Assembly: GCA_002408105.1 (NCBI GenBank)
Contig: DHQM01000114.1
Coordinates: 1-8,126 of the forward strand
From: Gammaproteobacteria bacterium UBA5338
Lineage (GTDB): Bacteria > Pseudomonadota > Gammaproteobacteria > Pseudomonadales > UBA5862
DNA length: 8,126 nt
Reading direction: 5' to 3'
The position numbers and the translations under genes are program-made. The notes beneath the pieces were generated by a model that saw only the letters and a program-made list of their open reading frames with translations, was not told the origin of the DNA and did no database searches. Below, in pieces: positions 1 to 7,005 of this stretch. Each line of letters begins with the position of its first letter. Position 1 is the stretch's first letter.

Positions 1-120
1 GATGGCTGCCTGATGGAAGGCATCAGCCACGAGGCGGCCTCGCTGGCCGGTCATCTGAAGCTCAACAAGCTGATCGTGCTGTTCGACGACAACCGCATCT
101 CGATCGACGGCGACACCTCG
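1..120 (+). pseudogene. Transketolase fragment (ThDP-binding segment), fused in frame to ArgJ
   Basis: The frame is open from base 1 and begins [20 protein letters not shown], followed by [20 protein letters not shown]. This is the classic thiamine-diphosphate and metal-binding stretch of transketolase: the GDG motif (its first Gly lies left of the window) and, 30 residues after the Asp, the Asn of DDN. In known transketolases these two residues bind the metal. Transketolase moves two-carbon ketol units in the pentose phosphate and Calvin pathways. Only about 40 residues of an enzyme of about 660 are visible. After IDGDTS the reading continues as ArgJ rather than as the rest of transketolase, so this cannot be a working transketolase. 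The wording of the segment ([14 protein letters not shown]) recalls alphaproteobacterial enzymes, an impression I could not test. A chimeric contig end is the simplest explanation. Identity of the fragment is very likely; its status as an artefact is inference. Confidence 0.85.
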
Positions 121-657
121 ACGAACGACGCCTGTGTGCTCGCGGCGACAGGCCAGGTGGATTGCCCGACCCTGGTTGACCCGGCCGCGCCAGTGTCTCA
201 GGCATTCAGCGCGGCGCTTCGAGAGGTTTGCGGTGGCTTGGCCGAGCGCATTGTGCGCGATGGGGAAGGCGCCACCAAACTCATTCGAATTCAGGTCGTT
301 GGCGCGGCCGACGCTGATGAAGCGCTGCGGGTCGCCTATACGGTGGCGCATTCCCCCTTGGTGAAAACCGCCTGTTTTGCCGGAGACCCGAACTGGGGGC
401 GGATCTTGGCTGCAGTCGGGCGTTCCGGGATTTCACGGCTGGATCTGAGCGCGGTGCGCATCCACCTCGACGATGTGCTCATTGTTTCGCAGGGTGCGCG
501 TGCGCCGAGTTACCAAGAAGGGGCCGGGGCGCGGGTGATGGCGGGCAGCGAGATCCCAATCACCATCGATCTTGGCCGTGGCACCCACAGTGAGGCGGTT
601 CTGACCACCGACCTTTCCTACGAGTATGTGCGCATCAATGCGGAGTACCGCACCTAG
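97..657 (+). CDS. argJ: ArgJ C-terminal part (glutamate N-acetyltransferase), 5' end replaced
   Basis: From the [17 protein letters not shown] stretch to the stop at 655-657 the protein is the beta-chain region of ArgJ. ArgJ is the cytoplasmic arginine-biosynthesis enzyme that transfers acetyl from N-acetylornithine to glutamate, and in some species also uses acetyl-CoA. Visible family landmarks are [45 protein letters not shown] and the C-terminal [15 protein letters not shown]. About 180 residues remain of the usual ~400. The alpha chain and the Thr nucleophile at the self-cleavage site should lie further upstream but are missing, because the upstream sequence is transketolase. As written the product would be inactive. 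The native gene probably continues in another contig. The shared block ISIDGDTS (bases 97-120) makes the exact junction undecidable. An ATG at 13 exists but belongs to the transketolase part. The nudix/thiE gene follows 35 nt later on the same strand, an arrangement known in pseudomonads. Confidence 0.9.
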   Translation: MSIDGDTSTNDACVLAATGQVDCPTLVDPAAPVSQAFSAALREVCGGLAERIVRDGEGATKLIRIQVVGAADADEALRVAYTVAHSPLVKTACFAGDPNWGRILAAVGRSGISRLDLSAVRIHLDDVLIVSQGARAPSYQEGAGARVMAGSEIPITIDLGRGTHSEAVLTTDLSYEYVRINAEYRT

Positions 658-692
658 CGTGGCGATTGGGGTCTCGGCTGGGGTGCGCACGC

Positions 693-1664
693 ATGCTGGG
701 CGATGCTGAAGTTCGCGTCGCTGTGGCGGTGGTGCGCCGCGTTCGCCGGTGCGCACCCTCCGAGGTCCCAGTACGCGAGGTGCTGCTCAGCTGCCGACCG
801 GCCGGTAAAAGCCATGCCGGGCTCTGGGAGTTTCCAGGCGGAAAAATTGAACCCGGTGAAGGCATCGAAGCGGCCTTGAAGCGCGAGCTGGGCGAAGAAC
901 TCGGCATCGAAGTGCAGGTTGGTCAATCGCTGATCGAGCTCCCACATCGCTACCCGAATGGGGCCGTTCGGCTGTTCGTGCGCGAAGTACTGACCTTTTC
1001 CGGCGACCCCCGTCCACTGGAAGGCCAGCGGTTGCGCTGGATACCTGAAAACGCACTTGCGTCCATGGACTTGCTGCCCGCGAACGCAGCCATTGTGGCG
1101 GCACTGCGTTTGCCGGGGCAGGTGCTCATCACTCCACGGGTGGAGGCAGTCGATGGCCTTGAGCGGGGCATCCAGCGCGCCTTCGACCGCGGCGTTCGGC
1201 TGGTTGTGCTGCGCCAGCCCGGCCTCCCGCCAGCTGAACTGCAACAATGGTGCGCGGCACTCGGCCGAGCGTGTCGCCGCGAACGGGCAAAGGTACTGCT
1301 TCACGGTGACCCCGATGCACTTGAACTATCCAGTGCTGACGGGATCCATTGCCCGGCCGGCGTGGCCGCCGACTTAAAGGGTCGCCCTGTGGATCCCGAT
1401 AAGCTCTTCGGAGTGTCGTGCCACACGCCTGAAGAGCTGGAGCGCGCCGCGGACCTCGGGGCGGACTACGCCACCTTGTCACCGGTCGCACCGACCGCGA
1501 CCCACCCGAAGGCCGTGCCCATTGGTTGGCGGCGGTTCGGTGAGTGGGTGCGTGCTGCGCGGCTGCCGGTATACGCCCTGGGCGGCATGTCGGCGATGGA
1601 CGTTTCGCTGGCGCGCAGTGCTGGCGGACAAGGGGTCGCGGGGATCCGGGGTCTCTGGCACTGA
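693..1664 (+). CDS. Nudix hydrolase (MutT-like) fused to a ThiE-like domain
   Basis: This is a 323-residue two-domain protein. The N-terminal Nudix domain (about residues 1-132) has a complete Nudix box at 50-72, GGKIEPGE...KRELGEELGI, with the Arg-Glu...Glu-Glu pattern that binds the metal in MutT-type pyrophosphatases. Its best-known role is removing 8-oxo-dGTP from the nucleotide pool. The C-terminal part (about 145-323) resembles thiamine-phosphate synthase ThiE: GIHCPAGV at 217-224, VSCHTPEEL at 241-249, LSPVAPTATHP at 262-272, ALGGM at 295-299 and a final GVAGIRGLW. Residues typical of true ThiE are altered (the RxK motif reads LRQPG, and the GIHLGQED motif reads GIHCPAGV). Similar fusions occur next to argJ in pseudomonads. 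I chose ATG 693 because GGGGTG lies 7 nt upstream and the Nudix strand VRVAVAVV follows closely. An in-frame TTG at 666 is the alternative. The domain call is firm; the function of the ThiE part is unknown. Confidence 0.9.
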   Translation: MLGDAEVRVAVAVVRRVRRCAPSEVPVREVLLSCRPAGKSHAGLWEFPGGKIEPGEGIEAALKRELGEELGIEVQVGQSLIELPHRYPNGAVRLFVREVLTFSGDPRPLEGQRLRWIPENALASMDLLPANAAIVAALRLPGQVLITPRVEAVDGLERGIQRAFDRGVRLVVLRQPGLPPAELQQWCAALGRACRRERAKVLLHGDPDALELSSADGIHCPAGVAADLKGRPVDPDKLFGVSCHTPEELERAADLGADYATLSPVAPTATHPKAVPIGWRRFGEWVRAARLPVYALGGMSAMDVSLARSAGGQGVAGIRGLWH

Positions 1665-1694
1665 CCCTGGTGTGCCAACTGCCTGGCTGTAGTG

Positions 1695-1898
1695 CTAGAG
1701 ATGGGGTTCGTCGTTGACTGCGGGATCTTCGGGCCGCTGGTCGGCTCCCGGAATGCTGCGTTCCTCGGTGGCCCATGCGCCCAAGTCGATCAGTTTGCAG
1801 CGCGCGCTACAAAAAGGGCGGTGTTGGGACTCGGGGGTCCAGGGCACCTGGGCCTTGCAGGTCGGGCAGCGGATCGTTGGGGGCGTGGTACCGCTCAT
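1695..1898 (-). CDS. yacG: DNA gyrase inhibitor YacG
   Basis: This is a 67-residue zinc protein. The fold signature is clear: CPTC at residues 11-14, W20, then [17 protein letters not shown] with the second Cys pair at 30 and 34, giving the four-Cys zinc site of the YacG family, and a short acidic tail. In E. coli YacG binds GyrB and blocks DNA binding by gyrase. I start at the ATG at 1898, directly before the conserved core; a longer frame upstream overlaps coaE and carries no family similarity. The Shine-Dalgarno signal is weak. The start lies 31 nt after the coaE stop, so it is probably translated from the pilBCD-coaE message. Its stop faces the end of the nudix/thiE gene 30 nt away. Confidence 0.93.
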   Translation of the reverse strand: MSGTTPPTIRCPTCKAQVPWTPESQHRPFCSARCKLIDLGAWATEERSIPGADQRPEDPAVNDEPHL

Positions 1899-1929
1899 GC
1901 GCTGGGATGGATTCGCTTGAGTGGGCGCA

Positions 1930-2544
1930 TCACTCGGCACGGTTGGCCTTTTCTGCGGCCAGGCCAAGGTATCGCTGGTGCAATGCATCGACCTGTGCGT
2001 GCAGGGCTGACAAGGGGCCGTCGTTAAGCAGGATGTCGTCCGCCCCGTCCCGCCGTACGTCGCGGTTGGACTGTGCCGCAATGATGGCACGCACCTGGGC
2101 TTCGTCGTTTTGGTCCCGCTCCATCGTACGCGCAACTTGCAGTTCAACGGGCGCGTCGACCACCAAAATGCGGTCTACGAATTGGTGTTGGGTGGTTTCT
2201 AGCAGCAATGGGGAGACCAAAATGGCATAGGTCGAATGGGCGCTGGCCAGTCCCTGCTGGATTTCATCGGCGATCAAAGGGTGCAGCAACCCCTCCAGCC
2301 ATTTGCGTTCGGACTCATCCGCGAACACCTTGGCACGCAGTTGAGCGCGGTCCAACTCACCCTGGGCACTGATTAGGTGCGACCCGAAGTGCTCGGCGAT
2401 GGCGCTGAGCGCCGGGCGCCCAGGTTCGACAACCACCCGGGCCGCAAGGTCGGCGTCGACAACGGTCACGCCATGGCTGGCGAACCGATCCGATACAGCG
2501 GTCTTGCCGCTGCCAATGCCTCCAGTCAGTCCCACTACGTACAT
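1930..2544 (-). CDS. coaE: Dephospho-CoA kinase
   Basis: This 204-residue cytoplasmic enzyme carries out the last step of coenzyme A synthesis, the ATP-dependent phosphorylation of the 3'-hydroxyl of dephospho-CoA. It has the P-loop GGIGSGKT at residues 8-15, VVDAD at 29-33 (the Asp thought to act in catalysis), LLHPL around 86-90, SPLLLET at 111-117, QxNRD near 158-162 and DDILLND near 169-175, all expected in CoaE. The length is normal for the family. I use ATG 2544, which puts MYVVGLTGG at the N-terminus as in homologues; a TTG at 2574 in the same frame would add ten residues. No good ribosome-binding site is visible. It starts 36 nt after the pilD stop, and the pilD-coaE-yacG order is common in gammaproteobacteria. 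Confidence 0.95.
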   Translation of the reverse strand: MYVVGLTGGIGSGKTAVSDRFASHGVTVVDADLAARVVVEPGRPALSAIAEHFGSHLISAQGELDRAQLRAKVFADESERKWLEGLLHPLIADEIQQGLASAHSTYAILVSPLLLETTQHQFVDRILVVDAPVELQVARTMERDQNDEAQVRAIIAAQSNRDVRRDGADDILLNDGPLSALHAQVDALHQRYLGLAAEKANRAE

Positions 2545-2580
2545 GATGGCGGGTGGTGGTCTCAGTCCAATCAAAACAGG

Positions 2581-3438
2581 TCAAGCGAGTCCGGCGAAGC
2601 GCAGATACGCCTGGGTGAGGTCTTCCCCCCACAGCAGCGCCACCCACGCGGCGGCGGCAAGGAAAGGGCCAAAGGGAATGGGTGCGCTGCGTGCGCGACC
2701 GCGCAAAGCGATGAGCCCAACTCCCGTTGCGGCGCCAATCAGGGATGAAAGTATAACGACCAGGGGCAGGGCCTGCCATCCGAGCCAGGCGCCCACGGCG
2801 CCGAGCAGTTTGAAGTCGCCATGCCCCATGCCCTCCTTGCCGGTGACCAACTTAAACGCCCAATAGAACAGCCACAGTGACCCGTAGCCGGCGACAGCGC
2901 CCCAAACGGCGTCATCCAGTGCAGCGAACACCTCGAACTGGTTGAGGCCGAGACCAAGCCACAGCAGTGGCAGGGTGATGTTGTCGGGCAACAGTTGATG
3001 GTCGAGGTCGATCACGGACAGCGTCAACAGGCACCAAGAGAATACCAACGCCCAAGCAATCACCCACAGGTTTGCGCCGGGGAGTGCCACCGCCGTGGCC
3101 AGGCCGAGTGATGCCGCGGTGAGTTCAATGGCTGGGTAGCGCTTCGAAATCGCTGTTCCACAGCAAGCGCAGCGGCCGCGCAGGAGCAGGTAGCTGAGAA
3201 CCGGGATGTTCTGCCACGCCCGTACCGGCGCGTGGCAGTCGGGGCAGTGGGAGTTCGGCCACACCAGGTTGAAGGCCGTTTCGGCGGTGTTGGCATCAGG
3301 TGGAGCAGAGGCATTCAGCAGCGCCTGGCACTGGGCCTGCCAGGCTGACTCCATCATTTTGGGCAGGCGGTAAATGACCACATTGAGAAAGCTCCCGATC
3401 AGCAAACCCAGCACGAATACGGCCGCGCCCACGAGCAT
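2581..3438 (-). CDS. pilD: Type IV prepilin peptidase / N-methyltransferase PilD
   Basis: This integral inner-membrane enzyme of 285 residues cuts the leader from type IV prepilins and type II secretion pseudopilins and methylates the new N-terminal Phe. Near the N-terminus is GLLIGSFLNVVIYRLP (residues 11-26), the hallmark of the family. A cytoplasmic loop carries two CxxC pairs, C65/C68 and C90/C93, which hold zinc in bifunctional family members. The two aspartates of the GxGD-type protease are D144 in IDLDHQLLPD and D208 in GMGHGDFKLL. Several hydrophobic segments follow in the expected pattern. The start is uncertain: ATG 3438 is the first ATG, but GTG 3462 or TTG 3459 in frame would add 7-8 residues and give an N-terminus closer to that of homologues. 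No clear Shine-Dalgarno favours either. Its visible substrate is the PilA protein encoded at 7006. Confidence 0.93.
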   Translation of the reverse strand: MLVGAAVFVLGLLIGSFLNVVIYRLPKMMESAWQAQCQALLNASAPPDANTAETAFNLVWPNSHCPDCHAPVRAWQNIPVLSYLLLRGRCACCGTAISKRYPAIELTAASLGLATAVALPGANLWVIAWALVFSWCLLTLSVIDLDHQLLPDNITLPLLWLGLGLNQFEVFAALDDAVWGAVAGYGSLWLFYWAFKLVTGKEGMGHGDFKLLGAVGAWLGWQALPLVVILSSLIGAATGVGLIALRGRARSAPIPFGPFLAAAAWVALLWGEDLTQAYLRFAGLA

Positions 3439-3604
3439 TGGATCTGTTGTGACGGTCAACACGGGCGAGGATTCGAGCGCCACGGCGCGATCCGCCGGTG
3501 GCGGGTCGCGGGCAGGGTTCGCGGGGTGGGTTGCATGCCTGTTCTGACGACTCGCAGGTGGGCGCCGGGGCAAGGCACCTGTGGCAGGGCTTGTGCCCCC
3601 GTGT
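3439..3604 (-). other. Gap between pilC and pilD
   Basis: There are 166 nt between the pilC stop and the first ATG of pilD. The pilD frame stays open across the gap, but its translation is rich in Pro, Arg and Ala and does not look like a pilD extension. I see no promoter, terminator or small gene that I can support. The gap is longer than the others in this operon. Confidence 0.5.
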
Positions 3605-4822
3605 TCAGACCACGTTGCCCAACTGGAAGATTGGCATGTACATCGCGAGCACCAAGCCGCCAACCAGCACACCAAGGACCGACATGATCAACGGCTCCAT
3701 CAGACTGGTCAGGCTGTCGACCTGGGCATCGACTTCATCTTCATAGTGGGTCGCGACCTTGTCGAGCATGTCATCGAGGGATCCGGCTTCTTCCCCGATG
3801 GCGACCATTTGCACCGCCATCGCTGGAAAGACTTCGGCATTGCGCATGGCAAATTGCAGCTGTTGCCCGGTGGTGATGTCGTCCTTCACTTGCAGGACGG
3901 CGTTGCGATACACCACATTGCCGGTGGCTCCGGCGACGGATTCCAGGGCATTGATGAGCGGTACCCCAGCAGCGAAGGTGGTCGAGAGGGTTCGCGCAAA
4001 ACGCGCAACTGAGGATTGGTCGATGATCGGCCCCACGATCGGCAAACGTAGGGTCAAGCGTTCAAATGCGTTGCGAAACCCTTCCGACCGCTTCATGGCT
4101 TGGTTGAAGGCGATGGCGGCGGCGCCGATGCCAAGCAGCAATGTCAGCCAGGATTCTTGAACCCAGTCGGACAGGTTGATGACCATGAGGGTATACGCGG
4201 GCAGGTCGGCGCCGAAGCTTGAAAACACCTCCTGAAACTGTGGAACGACCTTGATCAGCAAGATGGCGGTTACGATGATGGCGACCGACACCACGGCAAT
4301 CGGATACTTCATCGCTTTTTTCAGCTTCGATTTCAGGGCCTCGGTTTTTTCCTTGTAGGTCGCCACCCGGTCAAGCATCGTCTCCAGCGCGCCGGACTCT
4401 TCCCCGGCTGCAATGAGGTTGCAGTACAGGTCATCGAAGTACTGAGGATGCTTGCGTATGGCGCCAGCGAAGCTGTCACCGCCAGATACGTCGGTGCTGA
4501 TTTTCATGATCAGTTCGCGTAGCGGCGGCTTGTCGACCCCGTCTGCAACGATTTCAAAGGACTGCACCAGAGGTACACCTGCTTTGATCATGGTGGCCAG
4601 TTGGCGCGTGAACAGCGCGATGTCCATCGGTGTGATCTTTTTCCCACCGAAAGAAAACAGCGGCTTGGGTTTCTTCTTGACCCGCGTGGCATTGATGCCC
4701 TGTTTGCGCAGTTGCGCTTTTACCAATGCTGCGCTGGCGCCCTCGATCTCACCTTTGGCTTTGTTGCCCCGGCGGTCGACGCCCTGCCAGAGAAACAGTT
4801 GTTTGGTTGCTGTAGTGGCCAT
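3605..4822 (-). CDS. pilC: Type IV pilus inner-membrane platform protein PilC
   Basis: This 405-residue protein belongs to the PilC/GspF family and is the inner-membrane platform that couples the PilB (extension) and PilT (retraction) ATPases to pilin movement. It carries the two T2SSF repeats of the family, each a cytoplasmic helical bundle followed by membrane segments. The matching motifs TRQLATMIKAGVPLVQSFE (72-90) and ARTLSTTFAAGVPLINALE (276-294), and AAGEESGALETMLDRVA (138-154) and AIGEEAGSLDDMLDKVA (341-357), show the internal duplication. Membrane segments fall at about 174-192, 226-240 and 374-396. The length is that of full PilC. The ATG at 4822 comes 2 nt after the pilB stop, so translational coupling is likely. 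The whole protein appears intact. Confidence 0.97.
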   Translation of the reverse strand: MATTATKQLFLWQGVDRRGNKAKGEIEGASAALVKAQLRKQGINATRVKKKPKPLFSFGGKKITPMDIALFTRQLATMIKAGVPLVQSFEIVADGVDKPPLRELIMKISTDVSGGDSFAGAIRKHPQYFDDLYCNLIAAGEESGALETMLDRVATYKEKTEALKSKLKKAMKYPIAVVSVAIIVTAILLIKVVPQFQEVFSSFGADLPAYTLMVINLSDWVQESWLTLLLGIGAAAIAFNQAMKRSEGFRNAFERLTLRLPIVGPIIDQSSVARFARTLSTTFAAGVPLINALESVAGATGNVVYRNAVLQVKDDITTGQQLQFAMRNAEVFPAMAVQMVAIGEEAGSLDDMLDKVATHYEDEVDAQVDSLTSLMEPLIMSVLGVLVGGLVLAMYMPIFQLGNVV

Positions 4823-4824
4823 GG

Positions 4825-6546
4825 TCAGTCTTTGGTTACTCGGTTGATCTCTTCCAGAGATGTAATGCCGTTGGCTGCTTTACGCAGCCCCGACATGCGC
4901 AGGTTTGGATACCCTTCGCTGCGGGCCTGATCGTCGATGGCAATGGAGTTGCCTTCTTCCATTATAAGACGCGCAATGGCCTTGGTGATGGGAACGACTT
5001 CATAAATCCCGACGCGGCCCTTGTATCCTTGGTTGCAGCGATCGCAGCCAACCGGCGCATATATCCGCAAGCCGGCTTCGATCTGTTCGGTCGTAAAACC
5101 TTCGGCCCGGAGGGTCTCCTCCGGGATGTCTGCTGGGGCCTTGCATTCGTCGCACAGCTTACGCGCGAGCCGCTGGGCGATGATCAACGACACCGAGGTT
5201 GCGATGTTGAATGCGGGTACGCCCATGTTGCGCAGCCGCGTTAACGTTTCCGCCGCGCTGTTGGTGTGGAGTGTAGACAGCACCAAGTGACCTGTTTGCG
5301 CCGCTTTGATGGCAATTTCAGCAGTTTCCAGGTCGCGGATCTCACCCACCATCACCACGTCGGGGTCCTGGCGCAAAAAAGAACGCAATGCCGTGGCGAA
5401 GTCGAGGCCGACCTTGTGGTTGACATGGACCTGGTTGACGCCTTCGAGGTTGATCTCAACGGGGTCTTCCGCAGTGGAAATGTTGCGTTCGGTCGTGTTG
5501 AGGATGTTGAGGCCGGTGTACAAGGAGACGGTCTTACCGCTTCCAGTCGGGCCGGTGACCAAAATCATGCCCTGGGGCTGGTTGAGGGCGCGCATGTACA
5601 GCGCCTTTTGCTCTGCTTCGTAACCGAGGGCGTCGATCCCCATCTGTGCGGAACCCGGGTCCAAAATCCGCAGTACGATTTTTTCTCCCCAAAGGGTTGG
5701 CAGTGTGTTCACCCTGAAGTCGATTGCCCGGTTGCGCGAGAGCTTCATTTTGATTCGACCATCCTGGGGGATACGACGCTCACTGATGTCCATCTGTGAC
5801 ATCACCTTCAGGCGCGCTGCGATTCTGCCGGTCAGGTTTTGTGGCGGCCGTGCAATCTCGGTGAGGATGCCGTCGGTGCGAAACCGCACCCGGTAGATTC
5901 TTTCGTAGGGCTCGAAATGGATGTCGGAGGCGCCACGCTTGATCGCATCCAGTAGCACCTTGTTGATGAAGCGGACAATCGGGGCTTCATCGACCTCCGT
6001 GTTGACGTCATCGTCTTGGTCTTTGTCTTCTCCGGACGAGACGTCCAAGTCTTCAAGGCTGGCGTCATCCAGGTCTCCGAGCCCGCCAAGGGGTTCCTCT
6101 TCCGCCTCCAGAAAGCCCTCAATGGATGCGGCAAGCTTGTGCTCCTCAACCAGAATCGCCTGGGTTGTGATTCCCGTGTGGAAGGTGATTTCGTCTAAGG
6201 CACGCAGGTTGGTCGGATCCGCCACCGCGATGTACAGGCGGTTGCCCCGCTTATACAGCGGGAATACATGGTGGGTCTGTACCAGTTTGCGGTCCACCAG
6301 CTGCTTGGGGATGGCTTCGGTCTCGAACTCATCCAAATCCAGCACCGGGGTGCCGAACTCCTCGGCCGCCGCCATCGCGATCACGGTGCTGTCAGCCAGC
6401 TTGTTGCGCACCAAGTAGCTGATCAGCGACAGGTTCTCGCTGCGGGCCTGCAGGTAAGCTTCTTTTGCAGTCTCCTCATCAAGCACGCCATCAGACACCA
6501 GGCGACGCGGCAAGCCAGTGAGGCGCAATGCGGAAGTGGCCGTCAT
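4825..6546 (-). CDS. pilB: Type IV pilus assembly ATPase PilB
   Basis: This is the 573-residue cytoplasmic hexameric ATPase that drives pilus extension. The N-terminal domain (about 1-145) resembles the MshEN/GspE N-domain. An acidic linker (about 148-188) leads to the catalytic core. Walker A is GPTGSGKT (332-339), the Asp box is AEDPVE (359-364), Walker B is [10 protein letters not shown] (396-405) and the His box is [12 protein letters not shown] (418-429). The C-terminal tetracysteine zinc site is C465, C468, C501, C504. These identify an assembly ATPase of the PilB/GspE type, and the position next to pilC, pilD and pilA fixes it as PilB. I chose ATG 6546, preceded by GGAGA 11 nt upstream, because [17 protein letters not shown] matches the start of known PilB proteins. 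The frame runs 58 codons further upstream without family similarity. It is the first gene of the minus-strand operon. Confidence 0.97.
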   Translation of the reverse strand: MTATSALRLTGLPRRLVSDGVLDEETAKEAYLQARSENLSLISYLVRNKLADSTVIAMAAAEEFGTPVLDLDEFETEAIPKQLVDRKLVQTHHVFPLYKRGNRLYIAVADPTNLRALDEITFHTGITTQAILVEEHKLAASIEGFLEAEEEPLGGLGDLDDASLEDLDVSSGEDKDQDDDVNTEVDEAPIVRFINKVLLDAIKRGASDIHFEPYERIYRVRFRTDGILTEIARPPQNLTGRIAARLKVMSQMDISERRIPQDGRIKMKLSRNRAIDFRVNTLPTLWGEKIVLRILDPGSAQMGIDALGYEAEQKALYMRALNQPQGMILVTGPTGSGKTVSLYTGLNILNTTERNISTAEDPVEINLEGVNQVHVNHKVGLDFATALRSFLRQDPDVVMVGEIRDLETAEIAIKAAQTGHLVLSTLHTNSAAETLTRLRNMGVPAFNIATSVSLIIAQRLARKLCDECKAPADIPEETLRAEGFTTEQIEAGLRIYAPVGCDRCNQGYKGRVGIYEVVPITKAIARLIMEEGNSIAIDDQARSEGYPNLRMSGLRKAANGITSLEEINRVTKD

Positions 6547-6586
6547 GGAACGATGGGTCTCCAGGTGTCTGTGCAGTCGGCGGGCC

Positions 6587-6600
6587 GTGGGTGCACCCAC
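6587..6600. repeat. 14-bp perfect palindrome in the pilB leader
   Basis: GTGGGTGCACCCAC reads the same on both strands and lies 40 nt upstream of the pilB start codon. It could be an operator for a dimeric regulator or, in RNA, a short hairpin in the pilB leader. No known regulator is recognised. Confidence 0.6.
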
Positions 6601-6713
6601 AGAGAGGTGCTCATTGGCAAGTGTAGCAGTGGGAACCTGCCATGAGGCTGTCGCGGGCGCTGGTCTCGGCGCTTGGCTCGGCCGGTTGGGTGTGGCTTCC
6701 TGCTCCTGCCTCG

Positions 6714-6730
6714 GTGACAAATATTGTCAC
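6714..6730. promoter_or_regulatory. 17-bp inverted repeat, possible activator site for pilA
   Basis: GTGACAA-ATA-TTGTCAC has perfect 7-bp arms around a 3-bp spacer in an AT-rich core. It is 276 nt before pilA and about 150 bp upstream of the sigma-54 -24 element, a distance at which enhancer-binding activators work. The arms contain TGTC, the core reported for PilR sites in Pseudomonas. It is also 168 nt upstream of pilB, so it could serve either gene. The symmetry is seen; the regulator is inference. The arm spacing does not fit a CRP site. Confidence 0.5.
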
Positions 6731-6770
6731 ATTGCGCCTCATTGGGCGCGTCCGCGCAGTCGCCTGGGCT

Positions 6771-6812
6771 GCCTGCGACTTCTTCCCTGAGGCCTGCGAC
6801 CTCTTCCCTGAG
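6771..6812. repeat. 21-bp tandem duplication upstream of pilA
   Basis: Bases 6771-6791 and 6792-6812 are the same 21-bp unit, starting GCCTGCGAC and ending TTCCCTGAG, with one difference (T at 6780, C at 6801). Twenty-one base pairs is two turns of the helix, so a protein bound to both copies would lie on one face of the DNA. The repeat sits between the 17-bp inverted repeat and the sigma-54 promoter. It may be a regulatory double site or a simple slippage duplication. Confidence 0.75.
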
Positions 6813-6869
6813 TGAGAAAATTGTGGTCTGCCTCACGAAAGCAGTCCAGATTGGAGCCATTTTTCTACT

Positions 6870-6885
6870 TGGCATTCGGATTGCT
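6870..6885 (+). promoter_or_regulatory. Sigma-54 (RpoN) promoter of pilA
   Basis: TGGCATTCGGATTGCT matches the -24/-12 consensus TGGCAC-N5-TTGC with one change (T for C at the sixth base). The invariant GG and GC are exactly 10 bp apart. Transcription should begin near 6895, giving a leader of about 110 nt before pilA. Major pilin genes in Pseudomonas and Xanthomonas-type bacteria are known to depend on RpoN with the PilR/PilS two-component system, which fits. Confidence 0.82.
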
Positions 6886-6994
6886 TATGGCGAGCCAGGC
6901 GTCCAGTGAGTGCCGCATGACCTCTCCCGGACAGTCCTGACCCTGCGCATCAGCGAAACCCGACTATACTCACTGGGCGCAACAACTTGAACAT

Positions 6995-6999
6995 GGAGA
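6995..6999 (+). promoter_or_regulatory. Ribosome-binding site of pilA
   Basis: GGAGA lies 6 nt before the ATG at 7006. It is the best-placed Shine-Dalgarno in the window and suits a highly translated gene. Confidence 0.85.
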
Positions 7000-7005
7000 C
7001 ACCCG

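Larger units (their letters stand above)
6547..7005. other. Divergent pilB-pilA intergenic region
   Basis: This is 459 bp without a gene I can support. The frames open here on either strand are short, start with rare codons and resemble no family I know. The region must hold the control signals for the pilB operon (leftward) and pilA (rightward). From left to right it contains a 14-bp palindrome, a 17-bp inverted repeat, a 21-bp tandem duplication, an AT-rich patch and a sigma-54 promoter match. The last ~110 bp are the probable pilA leader. I see no tRNA or obvious small RNA. Confidence 0.7.

Noticed and set aside
13..657. A genuine bifunctional transketolase-ArgJ protein starting at ATG 13
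   Set aside because: Both halves lack essential parts, and the switch lies in sequence shared by the two families, so an artefact or broken gene is far more likely.
1656..1677. TGGCAC...GTGCCA hairpin between the convergent nudix/thiE and yacG genes as a terminator
   Set aside because: Only 6 bp of stem with a 10-nt loop and no T-run on either strand.
6606..6640. TGGCAG...TGCTACACT on the minus strand as a promoter for pilB
   Set aside because: The GG-GC spacing is 12 instead of 10 for sigma-54, and the TACACT box lacks a -35 partner for sigma-70.
6714..6730. 17-bp inverted repeat as a CRP or FNR site
   Set aside because: The spacing between TGTGA-like and TCAC-like halves does not fit CRP, and the TTGAT/ATCAA halves of FNR are absent.
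6543..6875. Minus-strand frame of 110 codons with a repeated LREEVAG
   Set aside because: It overlaps the pilB start in another frame, resembles no known family, and its repeat is just the 21-bp DNA duplication translated.
6965..6970. TATACT as a sigma-70 -10 element for pilA
   Set aside because: No acceptable -35 hexamer at 16-18 bp upstream, and the sigma-54 match is much better.
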